A stretch of DNA of 64,000 bases from Evansella sp. AB-P1 (GTDB taxonomy: Bacteria > Bacillota > Bacilli > Bacillales > Salisediminibacteriaceae). A program made the position numbers and the translations under genes. The stretch covers positions 62,001 to 126,000 of the forward strand of contig NZ_JARUKY010000009.1 in assembly GCF_029688925.1 (NCBI RefSeq), in the 5' to 3' direction. Positions within the stretch are counted from its first letter, which is position 1, and every line of letters begins with the position of its first letter. The notes beneath the pieces are model-generated. The model searched no databases and was not told the origin of the DNA. It saw only the letters and a program-made list of their open reading frames with translations. Shown piece by piece: positions 16,804 to 25,184 of this stretch.

Positions 16804-18584
16804 GAATGATCCACCTCTTTTGTCGCTATATTTTTTAACGCTTCTATACCTACAATATCATCAGTTAACCAAGGAATTAAAGCAACCTGCTTAGCTTCTT
16901 TATCAAGTACTTGCTGTATCCAAGGGCCTTCCGAAGAGGAACGACCCTTTAAAACTGGATCCACCGTATCCGTTGCTCCAAAGCTTTGGTTAATCACCCA
17001 CCAGCTCGGTTTTATTTCAGCACGAATTAAATCAGCTTGTAATCGAGATGCTTCTAAAACAGGGGTCGCTTCAGGAAGCGTCACAACGATCACATCTGTC
17101 TCTTCTTTATTTCTTAAACGAGGTAAAAGCTTTTTCACTGACTCAGGAGCATCTCCAGAAGAACGTTCAATTTCCTGAAAATAAGATTGTGATGCATCTA
17201 ATAAAAGAAGCGTATGACCTGTAGGGGCCGTATCAATAATAACAAACTCCTTATCAGCCCTTTCTACAACGTCTGAAAAGGCACGAAATACAGCAATCTC
17301 CTCTGTACAAGGAGAATTTAGATCCTCCTCTAAATAAGCAATGGCCTCATCGTCTAAATGTTTACTCGCTTTTAAAACCTCATTACGATAGTTTTCCACT
17401 TCTTGTTCTGGATTAATTCGACTAATTGTTAGAAATTCTGCAACGGTTTCATCCCGAAGGACATGGGTTAAATGGGCTGCAGGATCTGTTGTAGTTAAAT
17501 GAACTTTTTTCCCCTTTAGTGCTAAACCAACTGCAATAGCGGATGCCACCGTTGTTTTCCCCACGCCTCCTTTTCCCATAGCCATGACTACCCCTTGAGG
17601 TTTTTCCGTTAACTGCCCTATTATTCCTTCTAACCCTAATAAGTCGTTATGAGATTTCACTTCTTTATGAGCTTCCAATGGCATTCCTTGAAGTTTTATG
17701 AACGCCCTCAATGACTCCGATCCTGTTAGAGGATAAGGGATATACGGTAGTTGGTATATCGGGATGTTTTTCAACTTGTCTGTTAGTGTTAGTAAAGCTT
17801 CCTGCTGTTTATTGAATAAAGCATTCGCAACAACATCTGTCTTCGATTCAGGTTGAAAAACGCCATTAATAACTAGCATTTGATTCGTTATGCCCACGTT
17901 AAAAAGTTCCTCCGCGGCTCTTTCCCCTTCGGAAATTGCAGATCGATCTGGTCGCGATACGAGGACTAGGGACGTTTTCGTTTCATCAGATAAAGCTTTT
18001 ACCGTTGCCTCATATAATGTTTTCTTTTCTGCTAAGCCAGAAAGAGGTCCTAAACATGAAGCACCATGTGTACTATCCTCTAAAAATCCTGTCCAAGCAG
18101 TTGGAAGCTGGAGTAAACGCAACGTGTGACCGGTAGGGGCTGTATCAAAAATAATGTATTCATAAGCATCGTGAATGGACTCATTCGTTAGCAGATTAGC
18201 AAATTCATCAAAAGCAGCAATCTCCACGGTACATGCTCCTGACAATTGCTCCTCCATTTGCGCTACAACTGATGCTGGTAATTTATCTCGAAAAGGACCA
18301 ACTACTTTATCTCTGTAATTAGCAGCAGCTTCCTCCGGGTTTAAATTTACTGCAGATAAACCTGGAACAGATGGGATCTTTTCTATCTCTGATCCAATTT
18401 CTAACATAAACACATCTTGTAAATTGGACGCTGGATCGGTACTTACAATTAAAACAGAATGCCCTTCATCAGCTAACAAAACAGCTGTAGCACATGCCGT
18501 TGACGTTTTCCCAACTCCTCCTTTTCCAGTGAAAAACAAGTATGGAGTATCCTTCACAACTTTTGGTGAAAAGGTTGGATACAT
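16800..18584 (-). CDS. arsA: ArsA arsenite-stimulated ATPase
   Basis: A pseudo-duplicated ATPase of about 594 residues. Each half has a P-loop (GKGGVGKTSTA and GKGGVGKTTVA) and a DTAPTGHT signature. Cys residues sit in GACTVEIAAFDEF, GASCLGPL and SPCTEEIAVFRAF, consistent with As(III)/Sb(III) binding. It energises efflux and receives arsenite from ArsD. I prefer ATG 18584 because AAAAGGG lies 9 bases upstream; ATG 18593 abuts that site. The stop overlaps the GTG start of the selenoprotein candidate. Here ArsA accompanies an Acr3-type permease rather than classical ArsB, a combination found in other bacteria. Confidence 0.95.
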   Translation of the reverse strand: MYPTFSPKVVKDTPYLFFTGKGGVGKTSTACATAVLLADEGHSVLIVSTDPASNLQDVFMLEIGSEIEKIPSVPGLSAVNLNPEEAAANYRDKVVGPFRDKLPASVVAQMEEQLSGACTVEIAAFDEFANLLTNESIHDAYEYIIFDTAPTGHTLRLLQLPTAWTGFLEDSTHGASCLGPLSGLAEKKTLYEATVKALSDETKTSLVLVSRPDRSAISEGERAAEELFNVGITNQMLVINGVFQPESKTDVVANALFNKQQEALLTLTDKLKNIPIYQLPYIPYPLTGSESLRAFIKLQGMPLEAHKEVKSHNDLLGLEGIIGQLTEKPQGVVMAMGKGGVGKTTVASAIAVGLALKGKKVHLTTTDPAAHLTHVLRDETVAEFLTISRINPEQEVENYRNEVLKASKHLDDEAIAYLEEDLNSPCTEEIAVFRAFSDVVERADKEFVIIDTAPTGHTLLLLDASQSYFQEIERSSGDAPESVKKLLPRLRNKEETDVIVVTLPEATPVLEASRLQADLIRAEIKPSWWVINQSFGATDTVDPVLKGRSSSEGPWIQQVLDKEAKQVALIPWLTDDIVGIEALKNIATKEVDHS

Positions 18585-18598
18585 CTTCATCATCCCTT

Positions 18599-18955
18599 TT
18601 ATAATAAATTCAATTTATTTGCTTTTTCATCCTTTTTCATAAATTCCTGTTCTGAAATACCAGTCCAATCAGAGAGCTCCAAATTTGTTGGATATTCTCC
18701 TACCTTTTTTACTTCTCCATCAACTAAAATCGCTGGTAATGCATCTGTTCCCTTTTCTTCCAGTAACGATTGAACCAACTTTTCATCCACAAAGGCCTGT
18801 GGTTCACTCCCTAAATTAAATCGCTTTATATCAACACCTTTCTTTTCAAGTAAAAATATAGCTGTTGCTATTCTTGTCAATTCTGGGTCTACACTTGGTC
18901 CACAAACTCCTGTTGGACAGCATAATGCTGGGTCAAATACTCTAATGTTAACCAT
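18599..18955 (-). CDS. arsD: ArsD arsenic metallochaperone
   Basis: 118 residues, the usual length. The N-terminus VFDPALCCPTGVCGPSVDP carries Cys12, Cys13 and Cys18, the triad that binds As(III) and hands it to ArsA. The rest has a thioredoxin-like fold signature (ALPAILVDGEV). It lies immediately before arsA in the operon. The ribosome binding site (GGAGGAAG region upstream of 18955) is strong. No missing key residue. Confidence 0.96.
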   Translation of the reverse strand: MVNIRVFDPALCCPTGVCGPSVDPELTRIATAIFLLEKKGVDIKRFNLGSEPQAFVDEKLVQSLLEEKGTDALPAILVDGEVKKVGEYPTNLELSDWTGISEQEFMKKDEKANKLNLL

Positions 18956-19011
18956 TCCACTTCCTCCTTTAAATATGGGAAAAAGCCGAAAAAATTCGGC
19001 TCCACCTTCTT

Positions 19012-19431
19012 TTATTTACCTGTTTCTGCATATGTTTTTATTCTGTCACCGATTTCATCACGAACTCGTTGGAATACAGCCCATTTCTCTTCATCCGTTC
19101 CTTCTGCTTTAGCTGGGTCATCAAATCCCCAATGGACTCTTTCTTTATTTGGAGGTGTAGCTGGACATACATCATTAGCATGACCACAAAGGGTAACAAC
19201 AAGGTCTGCTTTTTCCAATAAATCTTGATCAATTGTATCAGAGGTTTGATCTGAAATATCAATTTGAACTTCATTCATGGCTTTTACAGCCTTAGGATTA
19301 ACACCATGGGCTTCAATACCAGCGGAGTATACGTCGTATTTATTCCCTAAATATTTTTTACCCCACGCTTCCGCCATTTGGCTTCGGCAAGAGTTACCTG
19401 TACATAAAAAATAAATGATTTGTTTAGTCAT
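19012..19431 (-). CDS. arsC: Thioredoxin-coupled arsenate reductase ArsC (LMW-PTP fold)
   Basis: 139 residues. The phosphatase-like loop CTGNSCR has Cys10 and Cys15, and the redox pair Cys82/Cys89 lies in [10 protein letters not shown]. These are the same positions as in S. aureus pI258 ArsC, so this is the thioredoxin-dependent class. It reduces arsenate to arsenite for export by Acr3. It lies between acr3 and arsD in the operon, with an AAGGAG-like site upstream. Confidence 0.97.
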   Translation of the reverse strand: MTKQIIYFLCTGNSCRSQMAEAWGKKYLGNKYDVYSAGIEAHGVNPKAVKAMNEVQIDISDQTSDTIDQDLLEKADLVVTLCGHANDVCPATPPNKERVHWGFDDPAKAEGTDEEKWAVFQRVRDEIGDRIKTYAETGK

Positions 19432-19517
19432 TAGAAAAAACTCCTTTTGTTTATATTATTTTTAATAAAGGATCTGTTAAATTTTATTGTTGATTAATGC
19501 TTCTGGGTTCTAAATAG

Positions 19518-20585
19518 CTATTTTACTAAGCTACTTTCTGGAAACCAGTGCTTTGTTTTATTCGCAATTTTCACTAAGTAAAGCATTAACGGAACCTCTA
19601 CAAGTACACCAACCACGGTTACTAGTGCTGCTGCAGAGTCAATACCAAAGATGGCAATTGCTACTGCTACTGCTAATTCAAAGAAATTACTTGTACCAAT
19701 CATTGCTGCAGGAGCTGCAATACTATGTTTAATCTTCCACCATTTCGCCCATAAATAGGCTACTGCAAAAATAAATAATGTTTGAATAATAAGTGGTATT
19801 GATATTAATCCAATATGCAATGGGTTGTTTAAAATAACATCACCTTGGAAAGAGAAAAGAATAATTAATGTAAGTAAAAGTCCAATGATCGTAAAATTAC
19901 CTGCTTTTTTCAAATAAACATTTTCAAACCAATCTACGCCTTTACGTTTAACAATAAGAACACGTGAAATCCATCCTGCAACAAGAGGGATAACGATAAA
20001 TAGAAATACCGATAAGAAGACCGTATCTAATGGGACAATTACGTTGTTCACTCGTAGTAAAAGTGCAACAATCGGTCCGTATGCAAAAATAAGAATAATA
20101 TCGTTAACAGAAACTTGAATTAATGTATAACCAGCATCGCCTCTTGTTAAGTAGCTCCAAACGAATACCATCGCTGTACAAGGGGCTGCTCCTAAAAGTA
20201 CGGCACCCGCAATATAATCTGTTGCTAAACTTTCTGGTATAAACGGACTAAAGATAAATCGAAAAAATAACCATGCAAAGAAAAACATAGTAAACGGCTT
20301 AATTAACCAGTTCACTACTAGTGTAATGACAAGGCCTTTCGGTTTTTTCCCTGCATTCACAATACTTGAAAAATCTATTTTTGCCATCATTGGATAAATC
20401 ATTAACCAAATAAGGATGGCAACCGGTATAGATATTTCAGCTATTTTAAACGTATCTAACGTATTAGGAACGATAGGTAAAAGTTGGCCTAACGCAATAC
20501 CAACCACAATACAAATGGCTACCCAAATCGTTAAATACCGTTCAAAAAAATTAAGTCCTTGACCTTTTTGAACTTCATTATTCAT
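19518..20585 (-). CDS. acr3: Acr3-family arsenite efflux permease
   Basis: 355 residues with about ten hydrophobic segments. Characteristic stretches include LIWLMIYPMMAKIDFSSI, GAAPCTAMVFVWSYL with the essential Cys, and SNFFELAVAVAIAIFG. These identify the Acr3 (BASS-related) family rather than ArsB. It exports arsenite through the cytoplasmic membrane, here potentially powered by ArsA. It follows arsR by 27 bases and precedes arsC. Confidence 0.96.
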   Translation of the reverse strand: MNNEVQKGQGLNFFERYLTIWVAICIVVGIALGQLLPIVPNTLDTFKIAEISIPVAILIWLMIYPMMAKIDFSSIVNAGKKPKGLVITLVVNWLIKPFTMFFFAWLFFRFIFSPFIPESLATDYIAGAVLLGAAPCTAMVFVWSYLTRGDAGYTLIQVSVNDIILIFAYGPIVALLLRVNNVIVPLDTVFLSVFLFIVIPLVAGWISRVLIVKRKGVDWFENVYLKKAGNFTIIGLLLTLIILFSFQGDVILNNPLHIGLISIPLIIQTLFIFAVAYLWAKWWKIKHSIAAPAAMIGTSNFFELAVAVAIAIFGIDSAAALVTVVGVLVEVPLMLYLVKIANKTKHWFPESSLVK

Positions 20586-20612
20586 TTTAGTCTTTCCTCC
20601 AATTTATTCTCT

Positions 20613-20963
20613 TTAATTATCACAGCAAACTCTCAACCCTTGTTTTTCCAGATTGCGAATAACTTCTTGCTGATCAGGAAAATGATTCACGATGCTTTTA
20701 ACAAGGGGATAGACAGAGACACTTTCATTAATACGGTAAAAAATCCATTGTCCTTGTCTTCTTTCTTTCACGATTTCAGCTGATTTTAATTTTGCAACAT
20801 GCTGACTAATGGAAGGCTGACTCATTTGTAAAACTTCAACAAGCTCACAAACGCAACATTCATCATGCATAAGGATGGATACAATATTAAGACGAGTTTT
20901 ATCACCTAAAAGCTTTAATATTTTCGCTCCTTGCTCTAAGGTCACGTCATTTAATATGGTCAT
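20613..20963 (-). CDS. arsR: ArsR-family arsenic-responsive repressor
   Basis: 116 residues, winged helix. The metal-sensing motif DECCVCEL (Cys36, Cys37, Cys39) matches the ELCVCDL-type As(III) site at the start of the DNA-binding helix. A second Cys pair lies near the C-terminus (VCCDN). The recognition segment is MSQPSISQHVAKLKSAEIV. It should repress the six-gene operon at the palindrome just upstream and release it on As(III)/Sb(III). Confidence 0.96.
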   Translation of the reverse strand: MTILNDVTLEQGAKILKLLGDKTRLNIVSILMHDECCVCELVEVLQMSQPSISQHVAKLKSAEIVKERRQGQWIFYRINESVSVYPLVKSIVNHFPDQQEVIRNLEKQGLRVCCDN

Positions 20964-20991
20964 CTAGCTCTACCCCTTTCAATTCATACCC

Positions 20992-21020
20992 ATTATATAA
21001 GCATACACTTATATAATCAA
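20992..21020 (-). promoter_or_regulatory. ars promoter with ArsR operator
   Basis: On the minus strand TTGATT (21020-21015) and TATAAT (20997-20992) are separated by 17 bases. The palindrome TATATAAG-N6-CTTATATA (20994-21015) fills the spacer and overlaps both boxes, an ideal position for an ArsR repressor. A further CTTATATA half-site lies a few bases upstream of the -35 box. Confidence 0.85.
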
Positions 21021-21081
21021 CCACTTATATATTAATTTATTGTAAATGTTTTGTTACATCAATTGTTAGAATGCACGAAAA

Positions 21082-21109
21082 AAAGACCTGTATTTTCATA
21101 CAGATCTTT
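21082..21109 (-). terminator. Terminator of the 21.1-21.5 kb membrane-protein gene
   Basis: AAAGACCTGTAT pairs with ATACAGATCTTT around loop TTTC. Minus-strand reading continues with seven T. It lies 15 bases after the stop at 21124 and insulates the ars promoter. Confidence 0.85.
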
Positions 21110-21123
21110 AAGAGGAACGATAT

Positions 21124-21537
21124 TTAAAAGGATAATGCCCACCAATTTGTCATAAGTAGGAAAGTAGCAGCAAGAACTACAATATACCCAAAACCTATAT
21201 ATGCAAGCTTCTTTAAATATTGACTTTGTATATGTATATCATTTTCCCCTTTGTATTGCTTCAATTTCTTTGACATAATTCCTAGTAATGCACCTAATGC
21301 CAAAGTTAAGATGATAGCAACCCACGTTCTTCCCATATCAAAATGGGGATAAATCACGATACCAGTTATTAATGTGACAACAAGGATTAAATTAGCTGCC
21401 ATTATCACTCCCCGCCAAAAACCTAATCCATTTAATGGGGCTTGGCTTTTACTTTTAGATAAAGCAATAAAAGGCAATGGAATTAAGATTAGAAATAAAA
21501 GTGGTATTAATTTGTGCATCCATAAAGCTACAGTCAT
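21124..21537 (-). CDS. Hypothetical four-helix membrane protein (137 aa)
   Basis: Four hydrophobic segments are visible (about residues 8-27, 43-62, 70-88, 112-132), with a charged cytoplasmic loop (KSKSQ) and a polar loop (KKLKQYKGENDIHIQ). The ribosome binding site is AAAGGAGACAATTA. It is monocistronic, upstream of and co-oriented with the ars operon but separated by a terminator and the ars promoter. I do not recognise the family. Confidence 0.75.
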   Translation of the reverse strand: MTVALWMHKLIPLLFLILIPLPFIALSKSKSQAPLNGLGFWRGVIMAANLILVVTLITGIVIYPHFDMGRTWVAIILTLALGALLGIMSKKLKQYKGENDIHIQSQYLKKLAYIGFGYIVVLAATFLLMTNWWALSF

Positions 21538-21651
21538 TTAATTGTCTCCTTTCAGTTATATACTACATTTTTTGATATTTTTCTTCCTTTCTAAATTTTA
21601 TCTTATTTTCATTTCCAAAACAATTTTATGCATTTCATGAGTATAGAAAAA

Positions 21652-21679
21652 CAAACCACCTACAAAAAGAGGTGGTTTG
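21652..21679 (-). terminator. Terminator after yteA-like gene
   Basis: CAAACCACCT and AGGTGGTTTG form a perfect 10-bp hairpin. On the minus strand it continues TTTTTCTATA. Confidence 0.86.
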
Positions 21680-21713
21680 ATAGTTACCATATTTTTTATT
21701 TCATTGTTCATTA

Positions 21714-22448
21714 TTAAAGGTCTTCTCTTTCATAGGAAGCATATCCTGAGGCTGCATCATTTTCACCATTTTCATCTAAATATCTTTCATATTTACGATG
21801 ATCGACGCTAACACCTGAATAATTACCTTCAATATCGGCTGTAACAACTCCCTCAACTTCTTCTACATAACCGACTGGCTCTTCAGATTCAATGAACATA
21901 CTATTATAATCCTTTTCTGTGTTGGTAAAATCTGAAGGTGTTTCCGATGTACCATATGCACTCACAGCTTGCCAGGAATCCTCCGCATCGAAAAAAGTTT
22001 CATTTTGTAAGCTTTCATCGTATTCAAATTGTCCGAATGCTGGAGCTAGTATATCTTCTTCAACAGGTCGATTGTTAGAAACTTTGTTTTCCTCCGTATG
22101 GTTAATACAGCGTTTCGTTGTTGGCACTGCTTCTAACCTTTCAAATGGTATATCTTCGCCACAGATTTCACACTTCCCGTATTTCCCTTCTTCCATCGCT
22201 TTTAATGCTTGATCTATTTCTTCGATATGGTGCTCAGAATGTTCATTTAAGGCAAGATCTTTTTCCCTTTCAAACAATTCCGTCCCATGATCGGCAGGGT
22301 GATTGTCATAGTTGGATAATTCTCCAACGGACTCCTTTACATGTGCAAATTCCAGACCGTAGTGCTGACCTTGCAATCGCGCTACTAACTCCTCTTTCCA
22401 TGCAATTAATCCTTCTTTCAGTTTATTTAGTTGATCTTGGGTAAGCAT
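21714..22448 (-). CDS. yteA: YteA-family DksA/TraR-type zinc-finger protein
   Basis: 244 residues. The N-terminal half is helical with the NHPADHGTELFEREKDLAL segment typical of Bacillus YteA. It is followed by a zinc finger (CEICGEDIPFERLEAVPTTKRCINH) and an acidic, low-complexity C-terminal tail (PVGYVEEVEG, MFIESEE). DksA-like proteins act in the secondary channel of RNA polymerase. The Bacillus YteA group is annotated as sporulation or stress related, but the role here is inferred only from family. GGAGGTG precedes the start. Confidence 0.9.
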   Translation of the reverse strand: MLTQDQLNKLKEGLIAWKEELVARLQGQHYGLEFAHVKESVGELSNYDNHPADHGTELFEREKDLALNEHSEHHIEEIDQALKAMEEGKYGKCEICGEDIPFERLEAVPTTKRCINHTEENKVSNNRPVEEDILAPAFGQFEYDESLQNETFFDAEDSWQAVSAYGTSETPSDFTNTEKDYNSMFIESEEPVGYVEEVEGVVTADIEGNYSGVSVDHRKYERYLDENGENDAASGYASYEREDL

Positions 22449-22572
22449 TTTAGCACCTCCATACCCATATTTTTGCGTTCGTAATTAGTTTGCCTTAAAT
22501 ATAAATAAATTCACTGCAAACATTTTGGAATTACTTATACAAAAATAGGAATGTATGAAGGTAAGTACATCA

Positions 22573-22803
22573 TTAAAGTGAATTATTTTCGTTTTGTTGA
22601 CGAATTTCTTCCCTTGCAATGTCACGATTATTTTCCTCTAATTCCTTATGTTGATCTACGGAGTCTCCTGGATAATATTGATTTGTTTTTAAAGGATTAA
22701 TGAAGCTTGTATTTGTTCGAATTGTATATTCTTCATCTTCAGGAGCATTTGTTAATGTAACATTGTCTGCTGCATAAGTCTCTTTCTTATTTTTCTTACT
22801 CAT
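22573..22803 (-). CDS. Hypothetical hydrophilic protein (76 aa)
   Basis: A short, highly polar, probably disordered protein (MSKKNKKETYAADN ... REEIRQQNENNSL) with no membrane segment and no Cys. GGAGGTGAAGGGAAC precedes ATG, an excellent ribosome binding site. It follows the 22.8-23.2 kb gene by 23 bases on the same strand and may share its transcript. No family recognised; a sporulation-associated role is possible only by analogy to similar small polar Bacillus proteins. Confidence 0.7.
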   Translation of the reverse strand: MSKKNKKETYAADNVTLTNAPEDEEYTIRTNTSFINPLKTNQYYPGDSVDQHKELEENNRDIAREEIRQQNENNSL

Positions 22804-22826
22804 GTTCCCTTCACCTCCAATTTGTT

Positions 22827-23204
22827 TTAACGCACATACTCCGCATTATAGCTATTTTCCCCAGCATGGACTGTAAGAAGCGTATCGCTATAACCAATTA
22901 ATCGATTAACGAGTTCATCACATACTTCATAAACTAATGAATGATTTTTAGAATCCCATAATTTTGGATCATCTATAATGATAGTCGTATTAATGAATAC
23001 GTCACGATTACCTTGAAGATCATAGTGAATAATAACTTTTATTGGAGCCCCCCCTGTTTTTGGTTCTTTGAAATTAGGTAAAAAAACATACCATTCTTCT
23101 GCCGTAGCTGACCGAAAATTTTTTGTAAAGGTCATAGCTTGTATTACATCATTTATAACACCCATCATCTTTGAATCAATCGACTTATCAACAACTTTAT
23201 CCAC
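22827..23204 (-). CDS. Hypothetical protein behind a DnaA-box cluster (125 aa)
   Basis: I prefer GTG 23204 as start because AAGGGAGAG lies about 6 bases upstream. The ATG at 23267 has no ribosome binding site and would translate through the DnaA-box region. The product begins VDKVVDKSIDSKMMGVIND and has a mixed alpha/beta pattern (IKVIIHYDLQGNRDVFINTTIII). No catalytic motif or family was recognised. Its 5' end overlaps the first of six DnaA-like boxes, so DnaA may control it. The next gene downstream is a small polar protein 23 bases away. Confidence 0.75.
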   Translation of the reverse strand: MDKVVDKSIDSKMMGVINDVIQAMTFTKNFRSATAEEWYVFLPNFKEPKTGGAPIKVIIHYDLQGNRDVFINTTIIIDDPKLWDSKNHSLVYEVCDELVNRLIGYSDTLLTVHAGENSYNAEYVR

Positions 23205-23328
23205 AGGACTCTCCCTTCCTAAAAAAACATCCACAAAGTTATTAACAAAATACAAAATAATCCTCATTTATCCACAGGTTTATCCACAATCAAATGCGTT
23301 TTGATTAGTTTTCCACAACTAATCCACA
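23197..23328 (+). promoter_or_regulatory. Cluster of DnaA boxes
   Basis: Three exact TTATCCACA boxes (23197-23205, 23268-23276, 23280-23288), two one-mismatch boxes (TTTTCCACA 23309-23317, TAATCCACA 23320-23328) and one two-mismatch box (23227-23235) lie in 132 bases, all in the same orientation. They sit immediately upstream of a minus-strand gene of unknown function. Confidence 0.75.
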
Positions 23329-23439
23329 TTTTTTATTCTCATTTATTTTTTACAATCTACAGTTACCCATTCATGCCAAATAATTGCTTTTTTCTAGACA
23401 CTCCAATAGTTGGTAAAAAATTTCTTGCTTTTGAAAATG

Positions 23440-23462
23440 GCCACCTCTTAATCAGAGGTGGC
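23440..23462 (-). terminator. Hairpin after the CotF-like gene
   Basis: GCCACCTCT and AGAGGTGGC form a 9-bp stem with loop TAAT. The minus-strand continuation CATTTTC is only weakly T-rich, so efficiency is uncertain. Confidence 0.65.
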
Positions 23463-23484
23463 TTCATGATCTTATGTTCTATAG

Positions 23485-23961
23485 TTATTTTAGAGCTTTT
23501 CTCGCTAGCTGAATATCGTTGTTTAGAAGCTTTTCTAAATTATATGCAGGATAATTGCTGTTTTTATACATATAGTTAAAAATCTTCCCATGTAAATCAA
23601 TTGCATTATTTAAATGCTTTTGAAGTACCTTTCTAACCTCAGGTGTTGCTGCTTCTGTAATTGCAATTCCATAATTACGTACAGTCATTTTAGCTAAGGC
23701 TAATAAATCCCCTGCGAAAAAGGAATCACTAAATGCTGGCTCCGCACGTTCTGCTTCTTCTCTAGGCATGTCTGGATAAAATACTAAAAGCTCCATTAGA
23801 TTAGTTGTGATCCCTTCAATTGCATTCTTGTAGATACCTCTTAATTCAGCATCACGAACATTGTCTATTCCTTTTTTTAGTTTGATTAATCCTACTGATT
23901 GAAACGCCACCAATTCATGTATCTCAAGTGTTTCATGCCATGCTAAATGTTCTTCCTTCAC
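23485..23961 (-). CDS. Spore coat protein F (CotF)-like protein
   Basis: 158 residues, all-helical. The sequence LAWHETLEIHELVAFQSVGLIKLKKG at the start and YMYKNSNYPAYNLEKLLNNDIQLARKAL at the end fit the coat F domain seen in CotF and YhcQ. Such proteins have a ferritin-like helical bundle and occur in the spore coat or as vegetative paralogs. It is monocistronic. This gene supports an endospore-forming host. No metal-site motif is obvious. Confidence 0.82.
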   Translation of the reverse strand: MKEEHLAWHETLEIHELVAFQSVGLIKLKKGIDNVRDAELRGIYKNAIEGITTNLMELLVFYPDMPREEAERAEPAFSDSFFAGDLLALAKMTVRNYGIAITEAATPEVRKVLQKHLNNAIDLHGKIFNYMYKNSNYPAYNLEKLLNNDIQLARKALK

Positions 23962-24133
23962 TATCTTCCATCTCCTTATCGCATTAAGATTTTACAACGA
24001 TAAGGTATTCACCTCTGTTTGTTCCTGTTACACTTGTTGATACAGAAAAGTAAACATCATATACAATTTATATTATAATGAATACAGGTATTAACCATTT
24101 TAATATGGAGAAAAATTAAAGTGAGGGTTTAAT

Positions 24134-24781
24134 TTGAGAAAAAAACTAACTACAATTGCGATTGCTGTGACCGCTATTGTTTTTTCTGTTTACATCGTAT
24201 ACGATCATTTCTTTGCTGAACAAGAAAACACTAATGATCAATTAATGCAACAATTTTTAAGTGGGGATGATAGTGATCGAAGTCCAGAGGAAGATTTCAC
24301 TTATTCGGAATCTGAAGAAATTGGTGGTTACCCTGGCATGATGGCACCGGCACTTCCATTGGAGGCTTGGGGTGATCGAGAAGATCTTCACATCTCTGAT
24401 TATAAGGGTGATTTTGTTATTTTAAATGCATGGGCCTCATGGTGTGCACCTTGTCGTGACGAGATCCCTTATTTAATTGATTTTCATGAAAACTATTTAG
24501 ATGAAAATGTTCAAGTACTAGGTATAAATATGACTAATACCGAGACGAGTGAAACAAGAATAAATACGTTTATTGAAGAGCTTAGTATCCCATATGATTT
24601 GGCTATGGATCGTGAGGGATTAGTTGAAGAGCAATTTAGAATTCAATTTTTACCTTCCACTTTTATTATAGACCCAGATGGTAGAATTGCTGTACGAAAA
24701 ATGGGCTATGCAACATACGACATGATTGTAGATATGTATGAAGAGGCTATAGAAATATTTGAAAGTAACAATAATGAATAA
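24134..24781 (+). CDS. Membrane-anchored thiol-disulfide protein, TlpA/ResA type
   Basis: 215 residues starting at TTG 24134 with GAGGG 6 bases upstream. It has an N-terminal uncleaved anchor (ITTIAVTAIVFSVYIV region, residues 5-24), an acidic linker, then a thioredoxin domain. The active site reads WASWCAPC and is followed by RDEIPYLIDFHENYL; a cis-Pro loop is present (FLPSTFIIDP). It faces outside the membrane. ResA-like proteins reduce cytochrome c apoprotein disulfides; others serve sporulation (StoA). No cytochrome maturation gene is adjacent, so the partner is unknown. Confidence 0.9.
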   Translation: MRKKLTTIAIAVTAIVFSVYIVYDHFFAEQENTNDQLMQQFLSGDDSDRSPEEDFTYSESEEIGGYPGMMAPALPLEAWGDREDLHISDYKGDFVILNAWASWCAPCRDEIPYLIDFHENYLDENVQVLGINMTNTETSETRINTFIEELSIPYDLAMDREGLVEEQFRIQFLPSTFIIDPDGRIAVRKMGYATYDMIVDMYEEAIEIFESNNNE

Positions 24782-24809
24782 TAAGAGGGGATAAACTGAC
24801 ATCCTGAAC

Positions 24810-24844
24810 ATAAGGAAGCAGGGGCGGTTCCCATGCTTCCTTAT
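24810..24844 (+). terminator. Hairpin after the TlpA-like gene
   Basis: ATAAGGAAGCA (24810-24820) pairs perfectly with TGCTTCCTTAT (24834-24844). No strong T-run follows, so it is a terminator-like hairpin or transcript-end stabiliser. Confidence 0.6.
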
Positions 24845-24923
24845 ATAGGTCAGATCATAAATTTCCCAATTTCTATATTAGACTAGAAGTTGGGAGGATA
24901 ATTAGTTTCCCAGTTATTATTCT

Positions 24924-25184
24924 TTAGAGGATACTTTTTTTGATAGGGACGTGAATTTCCATTGAAAATTTATCAAATTCCCAAGGGTGGCAGCGTTCAT
25001 CATAAAACTCAAAGTCTAGCTTCGTGTCATCAATTTCATATCCGGAACTAGGAAACCACTCTTCCAAAATATATTTCCAAGTACCTTGTATGGAAGCAAC
25101 GAAATCGTCGTCTCCAACAGGTGGGGTAATAATTTTTTCATCAATATAGTCTAATGTTTCTTGAATTAGTTGAACATAGTTCAT
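24924..25184 (-). pseudogene. AraC-family regulator remnant with internal deletion
   Basis: The 86-residue frame begins MNYVQLIQETLDYIDEKI, the usual opening of AraC proteins with an N-terminal HTH. It passes directly into FVASIQGTWKYILEEWFPSSGYEIDD and FYDERCHPWEFDKFSMEIHVPI, the C-terminal end of a GyrI-like effector domain. A full protein of this type has about 280-300 residues. The HTH domain and half of the effector domain are missing, as if by an in-frame deletion. The ribosome binding site and start are intact, so a short effector-like protein could still be made, but it cannot bind DNA as AraC. Confidence 0.65.
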
